A stretch of 64,000 nt of DNA. Origin: Eremophila alpestris peregrina (lineage: Eukaryota; Chordata; Aves; Passeriformes; Alaudidae). Position numbers and translations under genes: made by a program. How positions within the stretch are numbered: position 1 is the first letter of the stretch; every line of letters begins with the position of its first letter. This document shows positions 12,629 through 26,269 of the stretch, one piece after another. The DNA lies in the NCBI GenBank assembly GCA_009792885.1, contig WMCF01000033.1, positions 2,793,344-2,857,343 on the forward strand, given 5' to 3'. Below the pieces are notes generated by a model that worked only from the letters and a program-made list of their open reading frames with translations, made no database searches and was not told the origin of the DNA.

Positions 12629-14884
12629 GGATTTCACTGCTGAGCCCTGCTTAGACTCATCTGAAAATTCTTTCTCATACAGTGTTGGACCCTTAGAGAT
12701 TCTTTGGTCCTAGATACTTTAGTACAGAATGTAGTAAAAAGCTGCTTCTAGTACTGCTCTCCTATTCTGTGTAACTCCCCTTGAAAACCTGAGTGAGTCT
12801 GCCAGGAAAGCATCCTTGTGGATCCAGATGTTAGGCTTTTGGTTGCCCTTGGCATAAGGCAGGCAGTTTTGAGGATTAAAAATTTGAATATACATACCAA
12901 CAGTGACAGCTGAGCAAAGCTAACATCTAAACTGTTTACAGCTCCCACCCTTAGTACTACAGCACTCCAGTTCCCTATCTTCAGTGTTGGACTGATGGTG
13001 CCACACCAAACCTGACTGATTGTGCAGGCACTGGGAGATGCTTTTATCCTGTATTGACGAAGTGAAGCATGAGACATTCATAGCCTGAGTCTGCAGCATG
13101 CACAGATTGCAGGGATGTGCTCTCTGTCTGCTTATTTCTGAACACACTGAAATATCAGTTTCATTTCACTGCCCAAATCTGGGACTTTCCTGAACTTTAT
13201 CAAAATTAAAACATCAATATATAAGGAATATTTATTGGACAATCAACTTCAGTATTTTCAAGGGAACTCACTGTTTCAGTGTATGCGAGCAAGTTTTACA
13301 AACTGAAGCAAGTAACAGCAAGGTGGCCTCAAAGCTTCCAAAAACCTTCCCAGAAAATGACATCTCTAATGTGCAGGCTATATCAAGTGCCTAGAGTGTA
13401 TAAATATTTTCAGATGCATAAGCAGATGATATAAACAAACAACAATAATGAATTCTCCCAATTTTTGCATGTCAGGAAGTCAGAGAAGGGAGAAGGGCAA
13501 ATGAGCCACATTTCAGCCACTGGAGACCACCATGGGACAGATGCTAAAGTGTTTCAGGCATTTTATAGACATGGATACTTGTTTTGGAGAAAGTTAGAAT
13601 ACCATTTTAGCTTACATATTTATAGTTACTATCCTTTTGAAGAGTTTTACTTGTGAAATAGTTATGAAATATAAGTAGTTCCAAAAGAAATTAGCTCCTA
13701 GGGGGATCCTCTATCTGCTGAACTCAAAGGAAAATGATGTGCCTTTGCTTCAGTCATAATAAAGTTGTGTGACACACATCACATTGGATTTCAGAGTGGA
13801 TAGTTTGATGACCCCCTATGAAAGAACTAATGGTGATTTAGGCTTGTAGAGAGTGCAGGAATAGAGGATTCAGCCCTCAATCACATCCAAAATGAAGCTG
13901 CCTCTCCAACCCCTGCATAGCTTGCACAGAAGCTGGGCTGAAGTTACAGGTAGGAAACAACCCACTGCTGTAGGATAAAGCTGTTTTCCTTCCAACACAG
14001 ATTGACCACATGGGGAAGTAAAACTTTTCTGCAGTGGTCCCACTCATCAGTTTCCTTGTGCAGTTAAAGGTTTTACATGAAGTTTTGGGGTTTTTCCCAC
14101 CCAAAACTCTGTTTTGTGTGAATGATTCGATATGAGGATTAAATCTAACACCAGGGAAGAAAAGATATGCAAGATGGTGTTCCTGGTAGTAATGTTTCTC
14201 TGGCTAAATGGGGACTGTGAGGTAGGAATTAACAACTTTCCAACCTTTATGATTTTTAACCACACTTAGATTTCTTGTTGAGGAAATGCTTCTTTATTGC
14301 ATGCAAAAGAACGTTTTAACACAGCAAATGTATTTTTGAAGGGAACAAAACCCCATGTGGGACTGAGGCAAATGATTCTGAGCACTCTCCTTTGAACCAG
14401 ACATTGCCACTGAGAATGGAATCAGATTTTTTTATTTTGCATCTCTTGAAAATAAATGAATGTACATGCTGAGAAAGAGCAAGGTAAAAGAAGAGAGGCA
14501 CTAGACCAGAAGTCCAGAAAGAATATGCAGAACTGGTAGAAAATTTTCAAAGCTGAGAAAGAATGATTCCTCATCACAATAATCCTGCTGTGTAACCACA
14601 TATATAGTCAGTTTTCACGTTTTTGAAAGCAAGTTGCCTCTTTTCACAAAACATTTAACCATTTATTATTTCAGATCTCTTTCTCCACAGAGATGAAATA
14701 GTTGGAATTGCTCATTTCAGAAACTGGAGAAGAGTGGTCTGGAAAGACAACGAGGCCTGAAGCAGACATCCACCAAAGCCATGCTTCCAGAGGAAACAGC
14801 AAGCTAACAGATCAGGTGTACAATCCTGTATAAGGTGTTCACATGAACAGCCTCTGTGGGCAAGTCCTAGATAACAAAGTCATG

Positions 14885-14978
14885 AAGAAACCAGTCTGAT
14901 CTCACAGGTGACTCTGCTTTGAGTGGGAGGTTAGTCTAGATGACCTTTTCCATTCTGAGCTGTTTTATGACTATTCTC
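14885..14978 (+). mobile_element. CR1 LINE 3' end fragment
   Basis: The stretch resembles the CR1 3' untranslated end: TGATCTCACAGGTGA, then GTGGGAGGTTAGTCTAGATG, then ACCTTTTCCATTCTGAGC. In the CR1 consensus these correspond to the stretches around GGAGGTTGGACTAGATGA and CCTTCCAACCTGA. It is short and diverged. The sequence just upstream (14700-14880) may be a further degraded part. Confidence 0.65.
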
Positions 14979-16251
14979 CATTTGCTAAAACCTGAATGAA
15001 TATTGTTCCCCTTGAAAGATAAAAACTGTCTATGACTTTTTTTAAACTACTGAAATTCCCATGTAGAAGCATATTCTTAGTTTCCCTTTCAGTATCCATC
15101 CTTTTTCTAAGGAATCCTCTCTGGTTCCTGCTTTTGCTGGTAGTCAAACAATGTCCAAAGACAACCTGCATGAAGTGGCAGTCTCACTACTGTCAGTAAT
15201 GGCCTCATTAACAGCAATAAAACCACTCAGTGTACCTGCTGCATCTTGTCAAAAGCACAACCATGCTGCAGAGTGGAAGCAGCTGGTTTTGGAAAACAGT
15301 GCAGGACTATCTCACAGTAGGCTCATCTTTGATCTCTACAATCAAAACACAAAGCAAGGTTTTCTTCATTCAATTTTAATTGAATAGAAATGGATGTGTT
15401 CAGACTGTGTATTTTTCAGCAGTAAATTACACCTTGGCAGTTGTGAGGGGACAGCCACAAATGCTCCTAAATGAGCAGAAGGAAACAAAATGTGGCTACA
15501 TGCCTGGGTCTGCTCCTGCTAAAGGGGAAGGATAAAACTTCTCAATAGTGAATTTGTGCCTCAGTGAGTAAAACAGACTTTTGAGCAATTTCAGAACTCA
15601 GGAAACTCAGGTGTTCAGAAAGTACAGAGAAACAAAAAGGATCTGAAGGTTTGCCTGTTCTTCACAAGAAGTCTGGATTTTACCATATAATTGAGTTTAT
15701 CCAAACAATGAGAACACTGGCCACAAAGCAACAGGCCTTGCTCAAACCAAAGCCAACAGAAACTCAGTGCTACAACATCTACTGATAGAAGGAGAATGAA
15801 TCAATGCTGAAAGCAAGGAATTGGCTAAGGCAACCAAGAACTGGTCATGCTTGCTTTGAACAGTTTTCTAGAAGTATTATTAATCTTGAATATATTTGAT
15901 ATGTTTTATATTATTTCATTTGTCTTAGATCTAATTCCACTAAAAAGGTTTTTGCAAGACAAACGGAGAACAGAGTTACTTTTTAAGTTACTTACTACAG
16001 GAGTTGCAGTTTAAGAAATGACCTCAATTTCCTAATTCTGTGCTGTATTCTTAAGCTATTTACCAGTTCTTCAACATGTCAAAATATTGCACTATTTTAG
16101 AATGCTAATTAACTTTTCTTGTTGCAGTTTACATGCATATCATACAAAGTATTTCTAAACCTAATCACTAGAGCTGAAGAATACAGCAACAATGAATATC
16201 CATTATGATACTGCATTTTGTTTCAGAGAACTGGGATTAAATTAGTCGTGA

Positions 16252-16267
16252 AGGTCAGTGAAGGTCA
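16252..16267 (+). promoter_or_regulatory. Perfect DR4 nuclear-receptor motif
   Basis: AGGTCA-GTGA-AGGTCA is a direct repeat with a 4-bp spacer. This is the consensus layout for thyroid-hormone receptor/RXR and LXR/RXR binding. It lies about 600 bp into the intron after exon E. A single site of this length can occur by chance, so function is not shown. Confidence 0.4.
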
Positions 16268-16862
16268 ATGAGTGAAAAACTTTTTGAAAAGCTGCAGTTG
16301 CAGAGTTTCCATTTTGGTGGCTGTGCTTCAGCTGCTCCACAGTCTAAATCACTCCTGCCAAGGACTTGACTGTCCCTGAGAGGCTGAGGAGACCCCACTA
16401 AGTGTGATGACAGGTTAAAAAGGAAAGTACCCTGACTGTTTGGATGTGTTGATCTCCCTGCTGTTAACAAGGAAGTTTTTACATTAACACCCTGCATCTC
16501 CACGGGGTTAAATTATTTTTGATGAAGCCAATGATGTAAAGAGAAAATATTGTTTTCATTATGATCTCTTCTTCTTTTTCTACTTCAAAAGGATTTTAAA
16601 CTATGACTGAAGAAATAAGAACAACAGCTTAACTCCCAAGTCAACTGTTTTGACTGTTTTTGTCTGATTCTTGAGGTTAAATGTGACAATGATGTGTTGC
16701 TGGTGATCACACTTGAGATTTGTGTTCATGATAATTCATACAATATAAACCCAAATATAACAACTTTTAACCATGAGTAACCTCTAGGCAATGTTTTTGG
16801 ATAACCTTTGAGCACAACTCCATACCCACACACAAAAAAAGAAAAGAAATTGTTTTCTTTAC

Positions 16863-16944
16863 CTTTGGAGTTTACTGCACCAGCTGCAGTTGAAACCAAT
16901 CTGGGCAGTGACACAGGGACCACAGCTGGTAAACTGGAGACAAG
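16863..16944 (-). CDS. PLXDC2: PLXDC2 internal exon E (first half of PSI domain)
   Basis: This 82-nt exon is read on the minus strand. The acceptor is TTTCTCCACATCCCAG and the donor is CAAAG|GTAAAG. It completes a threonine codon from exon D, then encodes 26 codons starting CLQFTSCGPC and ending CSWCSKLQ, plus two bases of the next codon (probably arginine). The five cysteines, spaced C-x5-C-x2-C-x8-C-x2-C, and the tryptophan in the CSWC motif mark the start of a PSI (plexin-semaphorin-integrin) domain. N-C-S is a potential glycosylation sequon. The rest of the PSI domain should start in the next exon downstream. I searched 1-16862 by eye and did not find it, so it probably lies outside the window. 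Confidence 0.93.
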
Positions 16945-17870
16945 CTGGGATGTGGAGAAACACAAATTATTACATTAGTCTCATTTATATTTCACATAAA
17001 AAGCACAAAATAAGAACACATCTTCTGATAATATAAATTTAGGAAGTCAACAGGTTCCCACACATCTAAAATAAGACCCCAAACACAGCCTATTACAATG
17101 CTTTGCACAATTGCATACACAAAAGTACATTTCATCTGTGGTATTCAATTTCTATTCCATTTGTAAATGTATTCCCACTTCCACATCTGTTCCTTCAGCT
17201 TTGTTCCTAAATTTTTATCTTTTTGCTCAAAATTAAGTATTTCCTTAAATCTGTTTCTTCCCTGGCTCCACTGTTCTTTGGTGTTGCTAACATTCAGACA
17301 TTAGCAGATAATAAGACTGACAGAAAAATGTGCAGGAACTACAGCTGGATTTTTAAAAAAGAAAAATAGATATTTCTGCTCTTTTAAAGTAGTACAGCTG
17401 GCATTTTAAACCCTGAGATTTTTAAGCAATGTAGTTTTACCTTGGATAACAGAGCCAGATGAACTGCAAAATATTTGGAGCCATTTGTTTGGGGATATGC
17501 CTTTGTGATGTGATGCACAGTACACAGAAGAATTGATGTTTGCATTGCAAGCATGAAAACTGTTCTCTTTTTTTCTTGAGGAAATGCATTTAAAGGCAAT
17601 ATAATCATTCTTCTGAAAAAATGATTTGGCATAAATTTCATTCAAAACCTACTGGGAGCTATATACCTATAAACTAACTTCAGATACATGAGGATGTACT
17701 GGATAATGCATCATCCATATGGGAATCTATGAGAGGATAAATGAATCTGTTTATGATTCCAAGTCCACAGATAAAACAAAATATTTGAAGTTGTGTATGT
17801 GTTGCTGGGAGGGAGAGGGAGAAAGATGATTTTTTAGATCTGGCTCCTGCTTATGTAATGTTTTACTTAC
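16945..17870 (-). other. PLXDC2 intron D-E
   Basis: This 926-bp intron is the shortest in the visible gene. It runs from donor GTAAGT beside exon D to acceptor CATCCCAG beside exon E, on the minus strand. I see no repeat family or gene in it. Confidence 0.9.
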
Positions 17871-17966
17871 TTGGAAGAGGTATCATTTCGACAGCTGAGA
17901 GATTGGTAATCTTTGACATCTGTAGCTCCACCCTGTGGTATTCATAAATTGTTCTTCTGCGGACAT
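17871..17966 (-). CDS. PLXDC2: PLXDC2 internal exon D (RRRTIYEYHRVE exon)
   Basis: This 96-nt exon is read on the minus strand. The acceptor is strong (CTTTCTTTCCTGTTAG) and the donor is CCAA|GTAAGT. After the two bases that complete asparagine it encodes 31 codons, starting VRRRTIYEYHRVELQ and ending SAVEMIPLP, with an N-L-S sequon. The basic RRR followed by IYEYHRVE is a hallmark of PLXDC1/2. The SAVEMIPLP ending fits PLXDC2. The exon links the nidogen-like region to the PSI module and is in phase 1 at both ends, so skipping it would keep the frame. An ATG in another position of this stretch opens a longer chance ORF that reads into the intron. That is not the real start. Confidence 0.95.
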
Positions 17967-20900
17967 CTAACAGGAAAGAAAGAATGAAATCACATTTTCT
18001 TATTTTGCAGTCTTTAGATTGTGAAAAATAGTGGATGTAATGAATGCACACTCCTCCTTAGGTGCACATATGGCAACGATTTTTCTCAAGAATATATTTT
18101 TAACTTTGAATATCACAAAATAACACATAAAGTAGATAGAGAATTTTTCAGTGGAGAAACCCTCAGACCTGACAGAAAAGGTAACTCTGGAAAAGAATTA
18201 TGAAAATGCTGAGTGTGCTCTCATACATCTTAGTCATTGATTTAGGCAGAAATTCTAGAGAGGATACTGTCAGACATTTTAGGATGTATTTCAAATGCTT
18301 ACTTTCCTAAGACATTTTTCTCAGCTTGCAAGAGTTGAGAGAAATGCTTTATATGCTCACTTTGTCAGCTCTTGCCAAGATGTGCAAACAGAACTGATTT
18401 CATTGCTTCATCAAATTTGCTAGCTACAAGATGGCTCACATCTAAGTGTACTGGAATATGTTCTCATATTATAACATTGTATTAAGAAGACAATCTTCCT
18501 AAACAGTCGTTATGCATAATCTTTACACAGGCTAACTGCACCTGAGTTTCTCAAAGCAGAAATTCAATATAGTCAATGTACTGTTATAAGGGCTTTGAAC
18601 TCACAAGCAACTGTAAGACCAAAGCACAAGATAAACATGAAAAAATCACACACTACTTCCCAGAACAATATCCTATAATGTGTTCTGGAAATTCCAGATT
18701 TTATATATACAGCTGCAATATAGACAGGCGAGTTTGTAGATTTGAAAATTAAAAGTACAACCTTTAACACCAATCTGACACAAAAATGACAGCTTTCTGG
18801 TGTGCTGGTTTCATACTTATGTTCTTTTTGAAGGTCTGCTAACATAACTGAAATCAGAGCTAAATACAATCATTGATCCTCTGCAATCATTCCAGAGAGG
18901 AATTAGGGGTTACATACAAAGGACTAACAGGCTGCCCATGCCAATGACCAGTCTGAGTCTACATGTAACAGAAGAAAAGGGACTTGTAGACAGTCACAAA
19001 CTCAGTCTTTGGAGGTCTTCTGTGTTACCAGCCCTGTATGGATTAGGGCACACCTTGTTGCTTGAGGCAGCAGCTTTTCTGCCCTCTCCTACCTCATTAG
19101 CTCTCAGGGACAAGTAGGGCAGTATCTTGCTTTCAGACAATAATATTTCTATTTAGCTCCAAATCAGCACCATTGCCAACCACTTCTTGTAATTTATTTG
19201 AAACTTTGCTATGACTTCACCCCTTCTGATGGCAGAATTCTCCTTCAGTATGAAATGAACCTCTAATTGAACTAGTTTTATGTGTTACCTACAAAGTCAT
19301 TCTGACTAGTTAAAAGACAGATATGGGCAGGTGCCAAACTTTACTCCAATAAATGCCTTAGCCATGTCCTTCAGACCCACTGGACAGAAAGAGTACTCAA
19401 GACCAAGCTAATTGTGTGCTGGGGTAGGGAAAATCTCTTGCCAGCTGCAAGGGGTTTATGCTCACAGGATGGTCAGTCTCCTAAAAGCCCAATCAGAGTG
19501 ATTGTAAAATGTCTTTGAAATGAGCTCCTGCCAGTGCTGAAGGCTGTAATTTGTTTCCACAGAAATCTTTAACATTCCATCCAAAAGAATAAAAGGCAAG
19601 TGAACACATAAAGTAAAATGCTGGGTGTAGACCCTTTATTTGAACTGCACCTCATCAGTACTGGTACAGACTAGTGTGCTACAATCCTGTTAATGCTGAA
19701 CCTTTCCTAACAGGCTCCTTACAGGGCTTACAAGAAATAAGAAGCTTCTGGCTTTCCAAAGACTCAGTAAGAATCAGAGATTCAGGGTATAGGCACTTTC
19801 ACATCAACCAGTGCATGAAATTTCTGATAAACACTACTTTTAAGAGAATTAAGCGTGCTACGTATTAAAAAAATTCTAATCATGCATATTTCAGCGTGAC
19901 TGTTGATTCCATTAAATCCCACTGCCTGACAGACTCAAAGTTGATCTTTTTCTTCAGAAAGATGGCTGTGTCAACCTCAGGTGGTGAATTTGCATATGAG
20001 GCATCTATCTAATGTAAGAAACTTCAGCACAGAGAGGTATTTGCATAGTCACCTTCTAACATCTTTGTATACACTTGCAGACAGGTGGTTGGAAACATGA
20101 GCATTCAAATTTATCTGCCTGACCAAGCTAGAAAAACATGCAGGCCTAGATGCTTTTGAAAGTATGACTTAAACATGCCATGCTTAGATCTTTAAAATGC
20201 ACTTTTCTCTCCCTGTTTTGAATTGTGAGCTGGTTCTCCTTAACAAAATTGGTTAAAAAAATGAAACTCAACAGGATAAACAGGAAAATGAATGCTCTTC
20301 CCTCATGCCTTTTCCCTAATCTCTTCACACACTCCTGCTTCAACCTAGGACAGATGTTGCATTTCATTCAGGTGGAGTTTGTTCCTTGTCTTATGCTATT
20401 TCACTCTTTAACAAAAAAGTACTAGTGCAGAATCACAAAGAGCTTATGAGCTCATGTATTCCTCAGACCTTAACATGACAAGAACCAGTGAAATAATTTG
20501 ATTGCAGTAAGAGATAAATATTTAAGCACCATGTGCAGGTATTTTGCTATAAAGAAATGTTACATCAGGTCTAGCAAGGAAGGGAGGAAAGTAAAAGGGC
20601 TTTTGTATGCTTTTGAAGTACCATTCCCAGTTCTGAATGTCAGAAAATGTGTATATTCTCCTAGTCATGAAAATATTTTACATTTCTACACATCTGGGTT
20701 TCTAAAACACACTTCTAAATGAAATAGTGTAACTTTTTAATATATTTTTAAATAATGGATTATATTTTTTTATGCTTGGTTTAATTTACAGAATGGTTCA
20801 GATTGTTTTTGGTTTGTTTTCATGGCATATACTTGTTCTGTCTTTGAACACAGGCCAAAGGTACAGTCCCAGCAGAAAAACCTGAAGAAAACACTGGCTA

Positions 20901-23900
20901 CTTAAGCTAAGAACATGTTCCTCATTGACTGAGAGAGTTAACATGAGGGTCAGAAGGCTATTGGAAAGAATCCTTTCAAGGGATTAAGCAATGGATTGGT
21001 AAATTATAGATGTGCAAGATTCTGCTGTGACAAAATAATTCTATGTAGTTTTATCACAGTAGCATTAAACTAAATAATGGAATGTAAGTACTTTATGAAA
21101 CAGAACTGCAGCATTGACTAAATATACTCAATATGGAGAGTACTCTGGAGAGGGAGCAGTGCCAGGAGAGCACCAATGATTTCCTAACATGTCTGAAGGG
21201 TCAGTAGTTCATAACAAACCATCCTGAATATGTGTCTGACTGATGCATAATCTCTCTGTATCTTTTCCATTACACAATCACTTATCCTCATCCACCCTTC
21301 CTCAGCTAAAACCTGCAGTACTGTGAAATGTGAAAATACTGGAGAAGTCGTTCTGAGTTTTTACATTATATGTTCACACAAATAAAGACCTTTCTCAGTG
21401 AAAGATTTCTAAGGAATTTGGATTGGCCATATACCCAGAAATAACTGCTAAATAAGGCCACATGTACTCATACAGCCATACTTTTCACTTTTAAGTCTTG
21501 ATGATAGAGAAAACACAAATGGTAAAAGGGTTCATTTTATTATGCAGAAGTCAATTTGCAGTAAACAATTTATGAAACATATCCAACAAGCTGCAAGCAA
21601 TTTGTGGAACACATAAGGCATAGAGAAGGGAGGGGCACAGCTGCTGTGTTATACAGCCACTGACTTTGTTTGACAGGGACCTTGTTTAACATCACTGGCT
21701 GAATAAAACCTGTCAGCCTGGTATATCTGATTGCTGTCACCACAAAAGGTAAAGGAATCAGAATGTCAAAGCATCTGTTCTTTAACAGCCTTATATTGCT
21801 AAACTTACCAATATTAACTAATTAATTCTTGAGGCACTGGGACCAAACAACAATGCCTGTAATCCAAACACCTCCCTAGTTTCTCTACTGACTATAACAC
21901 ATATCTAAACCTAGATTAACATTCAGATTCCCTAATTGTATGAATTTTATCATTCTCTTAAAAATTACTAAAAAAATAATTTTAAACCTGGGAGCTGCAC
22001 TACAAAGTTGTATAATCTGTGAACAAGCAAACCAGTGAAGTAGGCTCTGAAAATATTTTTCAACTAAGAGCTGTTCTGCCCCAATGCTCTGTGCCTACCC
22101 CACATGATTTACTTTGAAACTCTCCATGTCCTTCCAGATTGGTCCCAATACCTGTAGGAGCTCCTAGTACAGGCTCTAGGTGTGAAAAACTTGCTTTATT
22201 CCCTAATCCCACCCCACACCAGACTGCTTCACTCTGAGGTCTGTGGCTGTTTATGAGAATGTTTTAAACTTTGATCAACTTGTACCAGTCCTGGGCGTAT
22301 TGTCATGCTACCAAAGATCAACAGCATGCTCCTGAGTCAGACATCTAGTGCAAGGAACCCAGCTGCCTGCATAAACCCTTTTGGAGCAGCAGACAAACAT
22401 GCAGGGCTGGAGCAGCTGGCTCTGTGGGATTAGTTACACTGGTGTAAAGAAGAATAAATAATATGATTTTATATGATAACTTTGGGGCCCATTTTGCACA
22501 GAGGTAAGTGATAACTGCCAGTAAGGCAGCAGGAAACCAGACTTTGTGATTTCCCAAGTGGTGCTGCACCTTTATATATTAGATATCAGAGCATAAAGGG
22601 CCAGTGGTCTTTTACCCTTCAGGAAGGTAATCCTAAGGTTCTTTCAGGGGCTTCACTGCTGTAAACAAAGTGGTGAGAAATCTTGAGCAAACATTTACAA
22701 CATGCAGAGTTGTCATTTAATTATATGCTTGAGTTACACTACATATTGAGTGACACTAATTGCACTGAAATTGGAGTATTACTAACACATAGCTCAGCTA
22801 CAATTTCATTTCTGTACACAGTGTTGTTGAATAATTTCAGTGTGATTAAATGTTAGAGTTGTTAAGGCACAGATTTCCTAGAAGAGCTGCATCTAACACA
22901 GTAGAGGCCAAAATCACAGAGAAGTATGTCTCATTGTGGAGACAAAGCTATTAGCCATGATCTTTTAGTGCAAGACTGGTAATTAACTGTGTAGATCCCC
23001 TGAATCTGGCACTCTCTCATTTTGCCAGTGCATTTCATGGTTCTGTGGAAAACAATCACAATATGGGAAGGCTCTCTGGTGGGGTTTTTATTGCTGAAAT
23101 ACAAAAACGGGTTGCAAGAAATGCTTTTTCATTTATTCTTGCACATCAAAAAGCTAATTGAAAGACAATAGGGAAGAGCAATGAAGCAAAGGAGAGAAAC
23201 ACAGTAACCCTGAATGCCAGGAAAAACAGGGGGGAGGAAAGATAGGTCATGAAGTTAAAGAGAGGTCTTGGGAGTCTGCAGAAGGGAATGCAAAGAACAC
23301 CACAGGCAAGTGAAAGAAGGACCAAGGACAGAATAACAAGGATGGCAGAGAAATAAACAGGAAATCAAAGGGAACTGGTTAGAGAATGTGGGCAAGGAAC
23401 AAGGGTCCTAAAGCAGTGAAGGTGTTTAAAAAAACTTGCTGGAGGAATATGTAAAGCTCCCAGGTTTGTCATCACCAATTGTGTTTCTAGCTGGAAGACA
23501 TCTCTGAAACTTTCTCAGTGTTTGTTACAAAAGGAAAAACAGCTGGTGTGCAAGTGTTCAACCTGTCTGAAGAGGAAGAAGAAATTGGGATGGTCACTCT
23601 AACTTACACATCAGAAGCAGAGTTCCAGAGCCTGGAACTTCATTTGAATTACCTGCAAAGAGTTGAAGCTTTTCCTCTGAAATTATTCAAAGGACCTAAT
23701 TTGCCATTTTGCTGTCATATAAATATCAGAATTATCAGATTAACCTTACTGTCAATCAGAAATTTACTTTCCTTAACACATTACCATTCATTCCAAAACA
23801 CCATTAGAGTATAGACAGGCATATCTACATCTAGATGTAAAATATGAAATAGTGGCTAATCTCCAGTCATATAAGTGGAAAATAAAGACATGGTCTGCAA

Positions 23901-24573
23901 GCAAGAAGTAGTAGCAGATCAAGGGACTACATCAAACAAAAAACAGGCATAAAGCCACCTGCCAAATTCTCCCATCACTGTGCTCTAACTCTTAAAAGGC
24001 AAGGTGAACAAGTGTATGTGCCTGTATGCTTTTAGGGGCAGATAAAAGGGGTATCACTGCAAAGCCTTTACATGAAGAAGTATATTAATAAAAATGGGCA
24101 TGATATTATCAAGTTCCAGCTTTTAAAAAAAGTTCAGAAAATGATTCCTTTTAGCTCTTGGCTCTTCAAGAGGATAGTTTTCAGCACTCATTAAAATGCA
24201 CTTTTGAAATGAAATGGCTGATCAAAAAGCATGTTTTGCTCTCCTCAGAATGAAATAGGTTTGCCTGACTTTTGAACTCACCTTTCAGAAGTATTAAAAA
24301 AGTTATTACCAATCCTTTGGACAGTGCATCTGAAAAAAATCTGATAAATAGTTAGCTCTAAATCTTCTGAAAGTACGTTAATAAACGAGGTCTGGTATAT
24401 TAAAATTTTAGAATACTGAGCATACAAAAGGCACCAAAGACCTTCAGCATTTTTAAAAATCAAGGGGATATATTTGTCCAAACAGGCTTGTGCTGCTCTT
24501 AGTGTCTCTTTTCAAATGAGCAATATATACCAAAAAAACTGACAGAGCTCAAACATGAAGCAGTAGAGTTTGG

Positions 24574-24630
24574 AGTGGGTTTTTTTGGTATTATTTGAGG
24601 GGGATGTTTTTGGGTTTTTTTTTCTTTTTT
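24574..24630. repeat. G/T-rich low-complexity tract
   Basis: Runs of T are interrupted by GG to GGGGG. No C occurs until the last few bases. Confidence 0.8.
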
Positions 24631-26269
24631 GATAACTAGCCATAAACATAAAGGGACACTGGGTTCTTTTGATGGAAAAATCTTTGATAAAGTGGTAGGC
24701 TAGAACTAGTAGTTATACTTCTTTGCCTTCTTTTGGGACAAACAGCAATTTATATTCTTCCATTGTCTTAAGAAGCCAACAAATAAAGTAAAATAACAAT
24801 TCTATCATATCATTTTTTCAGTAATTGAGTAGAGCCATGGTTGATTTAATACCTCTGACAAACAAGAACTCAAGAACATGCATATTTGAAGAGCATCTGA
24901 TACTTTCTATGGACTAACATTATTTACCAGTTGTGCCAAGGTGCTATTACATTGCCTGTACACATCAATATAAACCTAAATCATTGAGCACACAATTCAG
25001 CTTCAGGAAAAACTACTGTGAAATGATGGTTCCCTTGATTAATATTAGCTCTAGCATAAGCTGCAATCTAACAAAAATAATCATGAATTACCACCATCCA
25101 CAGAACAGGTAGTTAGGGGCAAAAACAATGGATTGTAAACAGCAATGCATTAATAATGCTCTCAAAACTGCTGTAGCAGTGGCACATTTTATATTCCTTA
25201 CCCACATTATAGTCTCACTTCTGTTAGCAGAAAGTGTCATGTGAAAAAAAAAATATAGCTATTCTAAAACCAGAAGACTAGTGAGTAACTCTGCATTCAT
25301 CAAAACCAATATTATTAAGTGGTAGTAAAACAAGCTTGTCTGAAATATTTCTACAAAAAGAAACATTCAGACTTGAATAAAGACTCACATTTACCATATA
25401 TTTTCCACACAAATTTTGTAGATCTAATACAAGTCCTTTGTTTGATTATGGAGGCCTGATGTCAAGAGATTTCATCCTGTTGCATCTCTTGGATAGAATT
25501 TCTCTGTAACTATTCTCATAAACCATTTACATAAGTCAGTCAACCTAATTTCCACATGAATCCAACAGTTAAAGACTCTTTTCCATGTGATGAGGAGATA
25601 GGATGAGCTGAGAGGCCAACAGCACAAGCTTTTTCAGTGCCAGCCCCATCTGCTGTCTGCCTTAAAGCTGGGCTGGACCAGGTCAGTCCTTGTGAGCACC
25701 ACAGGTCTGCCAGAGTTCACTTTAGGAGAATATGCCTGGATTAGTCTTAGGAGGCTGGTTCAAGCACAGCTTCTTCCATCTATACCCTGCTGTTGGGGCT
25801 TCACTGAAAGCTGATCTTAGTGAATGTTCTCCAAATATGTAAGTAAATCCAGTAGACTTGAAAAGTGAACATATTCTCTAATGGCTAAACAACCTCAAAG
25901 GGTTCTGTACATAGCACATTAAAGCACTGAGAAGGTCACACTTGATTTCCTATTATTTGTTATCAGTGAAGGCATATAAAAGTATAACTAAAGCCAGAGA
26001 AAACTAAATGCCACCTGCAATACTGCTGCCATGTGACCTCAAGATGTTATTTAATAACTACATCTTCTCTCTTTTCCTCTCACTAAAATGTGTACATGAA
26101 TTTCAAGTACAAAATAAAGTATCAAGAGCTTCTAGCCTGGATATTTTTGGATACAGATGGTTTTTCTGAACAGATTGCTTCTCCTTTACTATGGATATGA
26201 AAGCATGTTCCAGATAAAGTATCTTATGGAAAACCAAACTGAGCCAGTTGAGAGTTTAATTTGACATTA

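Larger units (their letters stand above)
1..16862 (-). other. PLXDC2 intron downstream of exon E (partial)
   Basis: At least 16.8 kb of non-coding sequence follows the donor of exon E on the minus strand. The contents I can support are an (AAAT)n and a GA-rich microsatellite, a CR1 reverse-transcriptase relic, a CR1 3' end, paired T- and A-rich tracts, a 13-bp GC-rich inverted repeat, a DR4 motif and one candidate conserved non-coding stretch (about 9720-10080). All remaining ORFs here are short and show no recognisable protein family, codon signature or flanking splice sites. The next PLXDC2 exon was not found. Confidence 0.8.

Noticed and set aside
16255..16503. 82-codon minus-strand ORF just downstream of exon E, considered as the next PLXDC2 exon
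   Set aside because: The translation lacks PSI cysteine spacing and the expected residues after the CSWCSKLQ motif, and no acceptor in phase 2 is present.
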